Below, one piece after another: positions 11,375 through 22,807 of a DNA stretch of 64,000 nucleotides. The stretch covers positions 141,729,725-141,793,724 of the forward strand of contig CM037588.1 of NCBI GenBank assembly GCA_021018995.1, read 5' to 3'. The DNA is from Chloranthus sessilifolius. Lineage: Eukaryota > Streptophyta > Magnoliopsida > Chloranthales > Chloranthaceae. Made by a program: the position numbers and the translations under genes. The notes below the pieces were generated by a model. It was given only the letters and a program-made list of their open reading frames with translations. It was not told the origin of the DNA and did not search any database. Position 1 is the stretch's first letter; each line of letters starts with the position of its first letter.

Positions 11375-11620
11375 TTTCTATCATTTTATGTGATTTTTTG
11401 AATTTTTCGACTGTTGTTTTGTGTGATTTTTTGAAGTTTTTATTTATGTGAATTTTTGGAAATTAAAAGCTATTATTTTATGTGAAATTTTTTTGAAAAT
11501 TTAAAGGCTATTATTTTATGTGAACTTTTTGGGAATTTAAAAGTTATTATTGTTTTGTTTTTGGAAATTAGAAGCTATTATGTGATTTTTTTTTAAATTA
11601 TGTGAATTTTTGTGAATACT
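11375..11620. repeat. Degenerate A/T-rich tandem repeat
   Basis: Five or so diverged units of roughly 40-50 bp built on TTATTTTATGTGAATTTTTGG and AAATTAAAAGCTA-like wording, inside the U3 part of the 3' LTR. Confidence 0.7.
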
Positions 11621-11863
11621 TCTGGCTTCTCTGCGAGGAATTTTTTTTGATTGATTTTTTTTTTTTTTTTTATGTAGGACCGAGGTGCCTGTGGACCCCA
11701 GTCCGCGGTTATTTTAGCACAGCTTCCTTGGCAAGTCAAAGGATGATCGAAACGCCATCTTGGGGGCACGTGCATCTGACGGGAGTGACAGATTAAACAA
11801 CAAAAGGTGGGGTAACCGGTTTTCCCATCTGGCCTGTACCAGACCCGGAACCTGGCCTAAGTG

Positions 11864-11986
11864 CCTAGCGCAACTATTAGTTGCGCCAGGCCACTATGGG
11901 CCCAAAGATAGCCTGGCGCAACTAATAGTAACGCCAAGCAAAAGGAAGGCAAATATTTTCCTGGCGCAACTATTAGTTGCGCTAGG
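11864..11986. repeat. Palindrome copies 3-5 at the start of U3
   Basis: Three near-perfect copies (11864-11890, 11912-11937, 11960-11986) about 50 bp apart. They end about 50 bp before the LTR edge and about 100-200 bp before the leader exon of the antisense PMD gene. Confidence 0.9.
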
Positions 11987-12040
11987 TTTGGCTGGGCAGT
12001 TAAAACAGCCCGAACTCGGGCTGTGGGGCATCATTCCAAA

Positions 12041-12064
12041 TTCTTTCCCCCTCTCTTCCTCTTT
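12041..12064 (-). other. Polypurine tract of the Tat/Ogre element
   Basis: The minus strand is an almost pure purine run (AAAGAGGAAGAGAGGGGG then AAAGAA) just upstream of the LTR in element orientation, the expected plus-strand primer site. On the plus strand the same bases fall in the leader of the PMD gene. Confidence 0.65.
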
Positions 12065-13211
12065 GAAACCGAAAACCGCTCCCCACCTAGGGTTCCTTTA
12101 CGTTGCCTCTACGCGTGTCCATTGCCTTTGTTTTTCTTGCGGATTGATCGCGGGCTCACGCTAGATCAAAGACTCCTTCTTCACAAGGTAACCATTTAAA
12201 ACTCCTTTTTCTTGATTTCTCTTGCTTTTTCATGCAAATATGATCATGATCTTGCATTTTTTTATGAATAATGATTTATTATTATTTTTTTTTTTGTACA
12301 CATGTTTATTGATGATGTGTTGGTGATTTTTTACGAATGATGCCTTACTTTTGTTATCTTATGGATTTTATTGGTGCTTAATATATATATATATATATAT
12401 ATATACTTGTTGTTTTTATTTGTGCACATAGAAGAGATTTTATTTTGTGTTTGTTTATTTTGTTTCATTTTAAATATAAAGCAAGGGGATTTTGAACACT
12501 AATTAGGAAAAAGGGATTTTTGGTTTCTATTTTTTGAAAATTAATTAAGGAAAATGATTTGTGATTATTTTTTTTTTTTTTTGAAAATTTAATTAAGGAA
12601 AATGATTTTTTGGTTTTTGCAAATTAACTAAGGAAAAAAGAGGTTCATTTTTTGGTTTTTTGTTGTTTTTGTTTTTGTTGTTTTTTTTTTTTTATGTAGG
12701 ACTGAGGTGCCTGTGGACCCCGGTCCGTCTTTCTCTAAGGAATTGATTTATTATTTTTATCTATTTATTTTTGTGTTAGTTATTATTATTTTTTTATTTT
12801 AATGGCCTAAGAGAAAGGGGTTTTTTTTGTTTTTAGTTTTTTTTTTTCAAACATAAAGGAAGGACTTCCCCTTTTTCTTGATTTTAGGAGCATAATAAAA
12901 AGATTATTTTTTTTGTTGTGTTTCCTTCTTTCCTTTTATTTATTTATTTATTATTATTATTTTTTAATTTTCAAAGATAGAGAGGGGGAGAATTATTTTA
13001 TTTTTATTATTTTTTAGGACAAAAGGGAGGGGAATTTTTCTGTGTTTTCCTTCTATTAAAAAGGGATTTTTTTGTTTATGTGTATGTGTATTTCTTTTTG
13101 TTTTGAAAATAATAGAAAATGGATGTGCATACTTACTTTTCCCTGGCCTGTAGCACATAAATGGTTCTTTTATCACTGATCTGCTTTGATGTGACTGTTT
13201 TGTTGCCCCAG
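12065..13211 (+). other. Leader exon and first intron of the antisense PMD gene
   Basis: A non-coding exon (about 12065-12187) contains CTAGGGTT at 12087-12094, a telo-box-like word common in plant 5' leaders. It ends at TTCACAAG before a GTAACC donor. The intron (12188-13211) is T-rich with an (AT)11 run near 12380 and ends TTTTGTTGCCCCAG one base before the ATG. The splice sites are inferred from sequence only. Confidence 0.5.
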
Positions 13212-15304
13212 CATGTCGGGCGGTGATGAGCATATTCCCGAGGAGGGTCCCGAGATTGTACATGGTCCGCGGGGGGAGCAGTTCCTCTGGGTGGAGCAGA
13301 GAGCAGGCCCCTGGCTTGAAATGCAGGGCGAGACTGCCCGGGTTGGCCTCTTGTATCAGCAGTACACCCATATCTCAAATTTCGGAATAGCGAGCAAGGT
13401 AAAAGATAGGTTCAATTTCTTTCCTCTGCGCAATTTTTTTTTTTACCTCTGCCATCTGATGTGTATTTCTTTGGGTGCAGGAGCTGCCCAACATTGTGTT
13501 CCACGGGGGGTGGCTCGACTTCCACGAGTTCTACCTGTATGTCCCCCCTGTGGTGAAAGTCTTGTTGGAGTAAGTGGGCTTTGCGGAGTTCTTGTCCTGC
13601 CCTGCCATGAGGGCTGATGTCGCCTATCTGAAGGCCCTCATCGAGAGGTTTCGTCCCCAGACCATGACATTCCACATGTCGTACGCTGAGCTGACGCTGA
13701 CGCCCGTTGATTGGGCCATGATTACTGGCATTAGGATAGGGGGAGTCCCGATATCTACTTTGGCGGCACCAAGCCGGGAGGACATTATTCGGTTGATCAG
13801 GGCCTATCCTCCTCGGGGGCAGACCCATGGCACAAAGGTCAAGATGTCCTAGCTGACCTCCCTCTTTTCTGCTGATGAGTTGGTGGACCTAGGCCAGCCA
13901 GACCGGGTGCTTTACATCGTGCCAGAGCGGGTGATCTTTTTAGCTCGCATCACCCTCCTACTCCTGTTGGGCAAGACCCTTTTTACAAATGCCAACGGGG
14001 GACGAGTCAACCTGGCCTTGTTGAGCGTGATGGATAATTGGGGCGATGTTCCCAGGCATGACTGGGGAGGGGCGGGATACGCCTAGCTGATGTACAACTT
14101 ATCCTGGGTTACGACCGGGGATTCGAAGTCCGCCGTGGGATTTTGGGCTGCCCTGGAGGTAATTCTTCTTTCCTTTGCTTTTGCCATCACTATCATTTAT
14201 TTATCATCATTTTTTTTTTACTGATCCATATATGCTACTGACCTGATCTTGTGCAATGCCCCCTTTTCAGGTATGGGGATATCACCATTTTCACCCTGGG
14301 CGCCCACTCCTTTTCTCGGAGGTGCTCACCTATCCCCTCCTTAGCAACTGGCATCAGGCCCAACTCTCTGGCGTGGGCTTAATGCATCTGGAAATGGGCC
14401 TAAGGTCCCAACTTGACTTGATGGCCCTCGAGCAGGTGATAACTTTTCAACCTTTATTTACTTTCAGATTGGACATTTCTTTTGATTGAGGTGTTGCTTA
14501 CTTGGTCTCTCTCACCTTTTGACTTTGAGCAAATCCTCCCTGATCCGTATCTAACATCCCCCTTCTGGGACCGAGCAGCCGTGGGTACCTCCCTCCTATT
14601 CAACAATCGCCGCATCGTCTTCTTCTATGGAGAGAGGGCCAGATGCTACTATCTGGGAAAGCGAGTGGTGCACCAGTTTCAGGGTTACTACGACATACCC
14701 GTGGACCCCCCGGCTGACGTTCGGGGGCCCACTTGGTCAGGTAACTTCTTCTCAGCTTGGATTAGTTTCCCTTTCACTTTTACTTGGCCTTGGTCTTATC
14801 TGAATAGATTCTTGTCTGGTTCACAGTTTGCTCCGAGGGATGGTTCGGACGGTGAAGGTGGACCGAGTGCTGCCGACATGTCAGGGGTAGATCCCTCTGG
14901 TGCTGGTCCTTCTGGTGCGGGTCCCTCAGGCGAGGGTTCATCGGGTGCTGGTCCGTCGGGTACCTCTCAGGCGGGTGTCCCTGGTGGGGGTCCATTTGTA
15001 GCATATTGGACCTTTCGGCGTCTTGATGATGGCTTCCTCTCAGACCTATGTGCTAACGTAGATCGACAGGCACGGCTCTCTGCTGAGGCAACCCGCGTTC
15101 CTCCTCCTGAGGTGGTCCCTGGGGTAAGTTTTCTGATGAGCCACTTCTCCTTTATTTTGGTTTCCTTCTATACATGCTTTCAGGGGTGTTCTAACAATTG
15201 AATATTATATCGTAGGACTTCAACTCGGCCATGGAATATGCGGAGTACCATCGTCATCTGCCAGAGCTTCGGGAGGTGGAGACGGTGAGAACCTGGCTGC
15301 TCGA

Positions 15305-17774
15305 TGTTGCTACCCCAGCTGTGCTTTCTTTATTTGTTTGTGGTAAAAGAAATTTAAAATCAAAATAAAATAGGGGATGAAATCAGCACAACTGAGAAGT
15401 CCTAGACCTGCAAGATACAGGGTCCATTGTGGAAAGTTTTGATAAGTAAGAGTTTGTCCCACAGGGAAAGATGATCTATAGCTCCAAGGGAGCCATCTCT
15501 AGTAGTCCCTCCAGATCTGACTATAGATCTGGCAGTCCTAAAAAGGAGGGGAGTTTAAGGTCACTTAGTTTACAGATCCTAATGTCTAAACTACAGAAAG
15601 GGTTGAGAGGATGGATGGAGTGTGGAAAATAAATATAAAAGGGTGAGAAGTATGTTATTGAGCCTAGATCAGAGGAGTTTTGTAACTCAGATTTAGATCT
15701 GATGTTATAGAAATCCTGTCCAATGGCTACGTTATCACCACTGAGGAGAAAGAATCCAACCCATCTCTGTGCCATGATCCAATCCCTTAAGGTTATAACC
15801 TGTCCACTCAAATGGTCACAGACTATCCCATAGGGGAACCACAATCCAGAGATGGGTCAAAACAAGTTAATCATTGTAGGCACTATTTCATCCAGGCTAC
15901 CAACTCAAGAATCCATAGGGAACCTCAACCTTTAAAGCTCTATGTGTGGGGCTAAGGCTGTATAGGACCATGATAGCCCATACACATAGAACCAACAAGA
16001 GATTGAGTACAACCTTCGATCTAGCTGTCCATTGCTTGAGTGAGGCTACAATGGTCCAGTCACAAGTCTACAATCTCTATAACCATATCAGATTTAACAT
16101 CTGATAGCGAATTTATACAAATATAGGGGAGTATGCCTCTATACAATCTCCCACCAGGCTAATACAAGCTCAAGTGCAGAGAAGAAGGATCCATCTTAGA
16201 TCGGTGGATTAGAATCACCCTAAGGCTATAATCTGTCCACTTGAATGTCACAGACTATCCCAGAGGCTATCCTCCTCACGGAGCCTAAGATAAAACAAGA
16301 ATATCGCTGCTACCACCATGGTCACAAGGCTACCAGCTCAAGCTCCCATGGGGATTCCAGATCTAGTGGATCCTGTGGTGGGGCTAAGGCTGTATAAGAC
16401 CATGATAACCCAGATACACAGGTCACTTGGATCTGAGTGGCCCTTAGAATTAGTCCTCCATAGCTTTGAATCATAGCCAAGGCAATGGCGGATCACAAGG
16501 TAGCAGCCTTGCACAGAGCATCTCACATTCAAACACAAATCCCATAATGTAAAAATCCTATTACAAACTTCCATTAAACTAGTTCAAAATGCATACAAAG
16601 ACATAGTCAGCAAGTGCTGGACTATGGAGAGAAGAAAAAGAAAAAAAAGAAAACTACTTACAGCTACAAAAGAAAAGAAAAATGATCTCAGATCAAATCT
16701 CCGAGAGATGAGATGTGTTCCAAGATCTGTTCCGAGATATTCCAAGATGTCTAAACCTAAGCTAAGTATGGGTTTATATAGCAGTGGTGTGGCGACGCAT
16801 TAGGGTTAGGAAACCCTAATTTTAACGATGCCACGTGGCCAAATAGTGATCCTTGGATGCCTCGAGGTGCGTGCACGGAGATTTAAGCATGGGAGTGCAT
16901 GCCCTAATCGTTGGAAATTCTCAAAAAGTCCTCTGCTGAAGTGATGGAAGTTGGAGTTCAGAGCTTCGCTAGGTAGCTATTGTTTCCCAGACTTGTCGCT
17001 TGGTAGCTCTTGCTCTTCGCGAGGATAGTTTGACATTAAAGCTTCAACCGTCGCGAGGTTGCCTTGGTTTGCTCTTCAGGCAATCACGCGGTAGAGAATT
17101 GCACTCTCGCTGGATTGGGCATTGCGAGGTTGAGTAGACGTCAAAGCCTCAGATGTCGCGGGGTTGGAGTTCAAGCAGTCGCGAGGTAGCTGTGCATTCG
17201 TTGGGTTGATCTTCACAAGGATGGATCTGCCTTCGCGAGGATGCTTTCTTCTTGAATGGCGTGAGAACTGCGCGAGGAATTCTCTTCTCATAATTGCATC
17301 CCGTGACGACTGCGCGAGGAGTCTTCTGAAGCTCTCTCTCCTCAGCCATTCTAAGCGAACTGCGCGAGGTTGAGAGAGGTCTGCTTTGAACTGCGCGAGA
17401 CTACACGATGTGTTCTACTCTTGAGCTTCGCGAGAGCTGCACGAGTTTGTGCTTCTAAAGCTCTTCAGTCACTCATCTGCACAAGAAGTTATTGTAAAGT
17501 CTTGGGAAGTTCAGTTAGACAGCGCGAGGCATATTTCTCCTGAATCCTCTAAAGCTTGGGTCAACTGTGCGAGGCTCATTTCAAGTCTGAATTCAGAGGT
17601 CATCCTTCTGAGGGACTTCTGGTGCGAAAACAGGCTCCTTAGCAGGATTCCTGGCCTTATTTCACAGCTGATTATTACCTATATGAAACACTTAACAAGA
17701 ACTTATTAGGTGGCTAAGGGTCTAATCAAAGGTTATGTTAAGGGGAAAAAAGTGGTACTTTTCAGGTCTTAACA
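15305..17774 (-). repeat. 3' LTR of nested Athila derivative
   Basis: It starts TGTTGCTACC and ends CTTAACA. By eye it differs from its partner at a few percent of sites plus small indels. It contains a degenerate duplicated module (around 15790-15990 and 16220-16420, sharing 'gtggggctaaggctgtata'), a minus-strand TATA word (CTATATAAACC, about 16772-16782) and the CGCGAGG array. Confidence 0.92.
16955..17575. repeat. CGCGAGG-type motif array in LTR
   Basis: About twenty variants of (T/C)(T/G)CGCGAGG(T/A)(A/T)G are spread over 600 bp, e.g. near 17018, 17050, 17124, 17179, 17231, 17270, 17311, 17363, 17391, 17423, 17521 and 17567. It is conserved at 21130-21740 in the partner LTR. Confidence 0.85.
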
Positions 17775-18685
17775 CACCCCCAAACCTAATCTTTGCTAGT
17801 CCCTTAGCAAAGCTACATTAAATCTACTATAAAAATTAAATGTCACTTTCGTAGGGAGCACAGATACATTTAGCATATGTACCAAGCCTTTTAAACCTCT
17901 AGGTGATCCCTAGTGGAGGAGTGAAGTCTCCTGAGGGTTTTCAGTGAAGACACCCACAAACTTCTCAATGAAACAATTAACAAAAGTGCAATATCATCAA
18001 GTGGGCAGTCAAGGAGCAGACTTAGTTTACTCTTGAATCATTAAACATAAAAGAAATTTAATCCATTGGTTTCACAATAATTTAAACAGCATAAACTTCT
18101 CATGAATGCACAACATTTCCAATTAGTTTATAACCACAGAAAACTGCACAAGTGTGTACCAGCACTGAGCTCATCATCAGATCAAAAATTAGGTTATAGG
18201 TCATACAAAATGCATTCAAGATCAGACCCAAAAACTTTTCAGGGCATACTCTCATAAGGGTCTTGTTGAGGGGTTCATTTTCTCTTAGGCTCAAGAGCAG
18301 TTACATCCCTCAAATGGGTCTGTAAGCATGAGCATGGGCAAAGTTCTTAAGTGCTGACATCATTGACAGATCCTCACCATAGATTGGATAACTCTTTATC
18401 TCCACATGACAGCTCACTCAACTTTGGATCACAAGGGCTTTTAACTGGGCTGTAATGTGGCTTATGGAGTGGGGTTAAAAAGAATGGAAGGTTGAAAAGG
18501 GGTTCAAAATTGAGAAATCAGTAGGTGAAAGAGGTGATTCATGACTTCACCTTCTTGATTTTAGCTCCTTTCTTCTTCTTTGAGATTTTCAGATTTGAAG
18601 TGATCAGCTTCTCTTCTTGATTTCGATTTTCCAATGAAAGTTCCTCTTGACTCCTCTCTTACTCCTCTTCATTTTTGTTTCTTTT
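17775..18685 (-). other. 3' internal non-coding part of nested Athila derivative
   Basis: PPT at 17775-17787, then about 900 bp without a recognised gene, before the gag remnant. Small frames are not protein-like. Confidence 0.7.
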
Positions 18686-19153
18686 TTATGGAATTTTCTT
18701 CTTTTTATTTTTGTTTTTGCTTTTCTGAACTGCCACCATGTTCTCAGTTACCATACTGCCAGAATTTTGAGAAACTGCTTCTCCATTTACCTTGTAAGGG
18801 TCCTCCTTGCTAAGCCCATGGAAAGAGGGCAGCATCTGGATGATTGAAGTTTTTATTTTATAATTTTCCTGAACATTGGGGAATTGAATGCTAAAAGGGG
18901 AGTTATAGTCATCTGAAGCATTCAACTCCTTGAGAGTTCTGGGTTGTTCTTCACCCATATTTGCTGCCACAGATTCTCTTGGGGGCTCTCCTGTGGTGTG
19001 CCTGTCTCTTCTAAGTCTCCTTCCCCTTTCTAACTCAGGGTTAAGAGGCTCTAAAGTAGGGCTGAGAGATCTCCTCCCTAGCATACAAGCACACCAACAA
19101 CAAGGAGGGCTTCTTGCAGGCACATTGCAAATGAATAACTTTACAATTAACAA
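18686..19153 (-). pseudogene. Athila gag N-terminal fragment
   Basis: An open frame on the minus strand with MGEEQPRTLKELNASDDYNS and MLPSFHGLSKEDPYK. It matches, in order, the gag start of the Athila element at 58985-59265 (MGEQPRLLREYF.., MLPSFHGLSKDDPYK). Immediately after DPYK the sequence changes to an unrelated tail (VNGEAVSQN..., Lys-rich end), so the rest of gag and all of pol were deleted. It lies about 300 bp after the PBS. Confidence 0.8.
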
Positions 19154-19425
19154 ATTTATCTAACTAATTTACAGCTATTTAAAGAATATATTTACAACTA
19201 TCCTAGATACTGCTAGAGAATTTTCAAGAAAGATAGACAGAGTTTTAAAAGTTAGAGAGTTTGCAAATAGAGGTAGCTAAGCTCCAATTGCAGTCCAACT
19301 GTCCTTCACTGCTGCTGTCTAGATCTGCCAAAGAAATTCACAAATACATTAGCAGTATCAATGCTTCTTAACTACCAAAGAATAATAAAACTATAAAAAC
19401 TTAGGGTCTACTAATAGATCAACTG

Positions 19426-19443
19426 TCCCCGGCAGCGGCGCCA
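19426..19443 (-). other. PBS of nested Athila derivative (tRNA-Asp)
   Basis: The minus strand reads TGGCGCCGCTGCCGGGGA, six bases inside the 5' LTR edge at 19450. Confidence 0.85.
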
Positions 19444-19449
19444 AAAACT

Positions 19450-21932
19450 TATTGCTACCCTAGCTGTGCTTTCATTATTTGTTTGTGGTAAAAGAAATTT
19501 AAAATCAAAATAAAACAGGGGATGAAATCAGCACAACTGAGAAGTCCTAGACCAGTAAGATACAGGGTCCATTGTGGCAAGTTTTGATAAGTAAGAGTTT
19601 GTCCCACAGGGAAAGATGATCTACAGCTCCAAGGGAGCCATCTCTAGTAGTCCCTCCAGATCTGACTACAAATCTGGCAGTCCTAAAAAGGAGGGGAGTT
19701 TAAGGTCACTTAGTTTACAAATCCTAAGGTAGCCTAACGTCTAAACTACAGAAAGGGTTGAGAGGATGGATGGAGTGTGGAAAATAAATATAAAAGGGTG
19801 AGAAGTATGTTATTGAGCCTAGATCAGAGGAGTTTTGTAACTCAGATTCAGATCTGATGTTATAGAAATCTTGTCCAATGGCTACGTTATCACCACTGAG
19901 GAGAAAGAATCCAACCCATCTCTGTGCCATGATCCAATCCCTTAACGTTATAACCTGTCCACTCAAATGGTCACAGACTATCCCATAGGGGAACCACAAT
20001 CCAGAGATGGGTCAAAACAAGTTAATCATTGTAGGCACTATTTTATCCAGGCTACCAGCTCAAGAATCCATAGGGAACCTCAACCTTTAAAGCTCTATGT
20101 GTGGGGCTAAGGCTGTATAGGACCATGATAGCCCAGACACATAGAACCAGCAAGAGATCGAGTACAACCTTCGATCTAGCTGTCCATTGCTTGAGTGAGG
20201 CTATAATGGTCCAGTCACAAGCCTACAATCTCTATAACCATATCAGATTTAACATCTGATAGCGGATTTATACAAATATAGGGGAGTATGCCTCTGTACA
20301 ATCTCCCACCAGGCTAATACAAGCTCAGGTGCAGAGAAGAAGGATCCATCTTGGATCGGTGGATTAGAATCACCCTAAGGCTATAATCTGTCCACCTGAA
20401 TGGTCACAGACTATCCTAGAGGCTATCCTCCTCACGGAGCCTAAGACAAAACAAGAATATCACTGCTACTACCATGGTCACAAGGCTACCAGCTCAAGCT
20501 CCCATGAGGATTCCAGATCTAGTGGGTCCTGTGGTGGGGCTAAGGTTGTATAGGACCATGATAGCCTAGACACACAGGTCACTTGGATCTGAGTGGCCCT
20601 TAAAATCAGTCCTCCACTGCTTTGAATCGCAGCCAAGGCAATGGCGGATCACAAGGCAGCAGCCTTGCACAGAGCATCTCATATTCAAACACAAATCCCA
20701 TAATGTAAAAATCCTATTACAAACTTCCATTAAACTAGTTCAAAATGCATACAAAGACATAGCCAGCAAGTGCTGGACTATGGAGAGAAGAAAAAGAAAA
20801 AAAAACTACTTACAGCTATAAAAGAAAAGAAAAATGATCTTAGATCAAATCTCCGAGAGATGAGATGTGTTCCAAGATCTGTTCCGAGATATTCCAAGAT
20901 ATTCAAAGATGTCTAAACCTAAGCTAAGTATGGGTTTATATAGCAGTTGGTTATAACAGGGTCATTAGGGTTAGGGAAACCCTTAATTTAATGATGCCAC
21001 GTGGTTAAATAGTGATCCTTGATGCCTCAAGCACGTGTACGAGATTTGCCGGATGGAGGCGTATTCTAACTAATCGTTGGAAATTCCTAAAAAGTTCTCT
21101 GCTAAAGTGATGGAAGTTGGAGTTCAGAGCTTCGCTAGGTAGCTATTGTTTCCCAGACTTGTCGCGTGGTAGCTCTTGCTCTTTGCGAGGATGGTTTGAC
21201 ATTGAAGCTTCAACCGTCACGAGGTTGCCTTGGTTTGCTCTTCAGGCAGTCGCGCGGTAGAGAATTGCGCTCTCGCTGGATTGGGCATCGCGAGGTTGAG
21301 TAGACATCAAAGCCTCAGATGTCGCGGGGTTGGATTTCAAGCAGTCACGAGGTAGTTGTACATTTGCTGGGTTGATCTTTGTGAGGATGGATCTGCCTTC
21401 GCGAGGATGCTTTCTTCTTGAATGGCGCGAGAACTGCGCGAGGAGTTCTCTTCTGATAATTGCATCCACATCGCGCAACAAGCAGACGAGGAGTCTTCAA
21501 GCTCTCTCTCCTCGGTAGATTACGAAGCGCGTATGCGAGGTTGAGAGAGTCACTTGCTGAATCAGCTGAGCGCACGATGTGTTTTACTCTTGAGCTTCAC
21601 GAGTTTATGCTTCTAAAGCTCTTCAGTCACTCATCTGTGCGAGAAGTTATTGTAAAGTCTTGGGAAACTCAGTTGGACTGCGTGAGGCATATTTCTCTTG
21701 AATCCTCCAAAGCTTGGGTTAGTTGCGCGAGACTCATTTCAGGTCTGGATTCAGAGTTCATCCTTCTGAGGGACTTCTGGTGCGAAAACAAGCTCCTTAG
21801 CAGGATTCCTGGCCTTATTTCACTGCTGATTATTACCTACATGAAACACTTAACAAGAACTTATTAGGTGGCTAAGGGTCTAATCAAAGGTTAAGTTAAG
21901 GGGTGAAAAGTGGTACTTTTCAGGTCTTAACA
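19450..21932 (-). repeat. 5' LTR of nested Athila derivative
   Basis: The partner of 15305-17774. Its outer end is intact (..CTTAACA at 21932). The inner end has TG changed to TA at 19450-19451. A minus-strand TATA word is at about 20934-20944. The CGCGAGG array is at 21130-21740. Confidence 0.92.
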
Positions 21933-22134
21933 CTCGACTCCTCTCATTCTTTTCATTATCATTGGCCCCTTGACTGATCTTGTCCTTGACTGTGCCTTGC
22001 AGCGTGCCCCGACTAAGGAGTCGCGTTCCCTGCTCAGTAGGATTTCATAGGCGTGGTCTAGAGTGGGGGACATGAGGACCTATCAGAGCTCCTCTCGCCA
22101 TCGCAAGAAGTCCAAGGGGGCGAGCAAGGAATAG

Positions 22135-22807
22135 GCTTTTAGGTTTTTTGCTTTTAAAACTCAGTATTTTAGGTTTGGATTCAGACATTATGGGATGGAT
22201 GATATATTTAAAAAATATATATATTTTTTGTTTTGTTTTGTGTTTTTTTTTTTTGTTTCTTTTAATGCCTTTATTTTGAGTTTATGCCATGGTTTCCTTG
22301 CTCTCCATATCTACCTCTCTGCAGGATGTGCCTGCCCAATGCCTTTTTAGGAAGCGGCCTTTTAGGTCGCGTGCCTCAACGTAGGATCACTCCTGCACAT
22401 AACGAAGTAATTCACAAACCATTAATGATTGGAAGTGCAGATATATAAAACAAACAAACAGGGTGGAAATCCCCCCTCAATTAGGTCTGAGATGGCTGTG
22501 GGGAGGGGGGGTTTTAGTCTGGCGCAACTAATAGTTACGCCAGGCTAAAATCCCAGGGAAATTACAATGGTGCAACTAATAGTTGCGCCAGGCCAAATTG
22601 GGGAAAAAAAGCACTGGTGCAACTATTAGTTGCGCCAGTTTTGACCTGGGGGCAGTGGGGCCTTATATGCCCAAGTCAGCCCAGAATTTTTTTTTTTTTT
22701 TTTTTGACTTGGCTCCTTTGACCTGCCTTTTTTTTGCTCTTGTTTTTCCAAGGCAGGTCCATCACCCTACATTGGTTCTTATCTTCCCAAAAGATCCTTG
22801 TACGTTC
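22135..22807. other. Spacer after PMD gene, with three palindrome copies
   Basis: Probable 3' UTR and intergenic spacer of the two antisense genes. It is T-rich at 22200-22270 and 22685-22740. Palindrome copies 6-8 lie at 22519-22543, 22567-22592 and 22613-22638. Confidence 0.7.
22519..22638. repeat. Palindrome copies 6-8
   Basis: Three copies about 47 bp apart with the same arms as in the LTR (CTGGCGCAACTA and inverse). They lie between the end of the PMD gene and the second antisense gene fragment. Confidence 0.9.

Larger units (their letters stand above)
9193..12034 (-). repeat. 3' LTR of the Tat/Ogre element
   Basis: The segment 9193 to about 10345 aligns by eye, base for base over long stretches, with 32545-33713. 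The outer boundary TGTGCACC at 9193 matches TGTGCAAT at 32545, which directly adjoins the PBS. The inner boundary is placed at 12034 (..GGCATCA) because a strong polypurine tract on the minus strand follows at 12041-12064. This makes the LTR about 2.84 kb. The inner boundary cannot be checked against the other LTR, which is truncated. Five palindrome copies lie inside: two at 10206-10329 and three at 11864-11986. Confidence 0.75.
11671..12729. repeat. Pair of 37-bp direct repeats about 1 kb apart
   Basis: TATGTAGGAC(C/T)GAGGTGCC followed by TGTGGACCCC(A/G)GTCCG occurs at 11671-11706 and again at 12694-12729, each preceded by a T-run. One copy is in the LTR and the other in the first PMD intron, on opposite sides of the PPT and leader exon. 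Their origin is unknown. Confidence 0.8.
15305..21932 (-). mobile_element. Nested, internally deleted Athila-type retrotransposon
   Basis: A complete insertion with 5-bp target duplication CTCGA (15300-15304 and 21933-21937). LTRs lie at 15305-17774 and 19450-21932, with only 1675 bp between them. The minus-strand PBS at 19443-19426 reads TGGCGCCGCTGCCGGGGA, complementary to the tRNA-Asp end used by Athila elements. The PPT (AGGTTTGGGGGTG) is at 17787-17775. The interior keeps only a gag start and has no pol, so this is a non-autonomous derivative. It lies inside an intron of the PMD gene. Confidence 0.93.
13213..22134 (+). pseudogene. Plant mobile domain (PMD) protein gene, antisense to the retrotransposon, interrupted
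   Basis: ATG at 13213 (MSGGDEHIPEEGPEIVHG). Exons: 13213-13398, 13481-14158, 14271-14435, one starting between 14467 and 14487 and running to about 15123 (a possible intron 14741-14826 is 86 bp and would shift frame, so read-through is likelier), 15216-15284 and 22003-22134. The last intron contains the 6.6 kb Athila insertion. YLKALIERFRPQTMTF and the following ELTLTP..W.MITGI..GGVPI are diagnostic of the aminotransferase-like plant mobile domain (PF10536). A GAGPSG-type repeat follows at 14890-14965, and the C-terminus is basic (RHRKKSKG). In-frame stops: 13571, 13850, 14084, 22048. PMD proteins MAIN and MAIL1 of Arabidopsis act in transposon silencing and genome stability. The role of transposon-borne copies is unknown. 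Confidence 0.88.

Noticed and set aside
13412..13828. Minus-strand 138-codon frame overlapping the PMD exon
   Set aside because: A shadow frame of the PMD coding strand. The plus strand has the recognisable domain and splice sites.
14741..14826. A clean intron in the PMD gene between TGGTCAG and TTCACAG
   Set aside because: Splice sites look acceptable, but removing 86 bp shifts the frame into early stops while read-through stays open. Left as uncertain rather than called.
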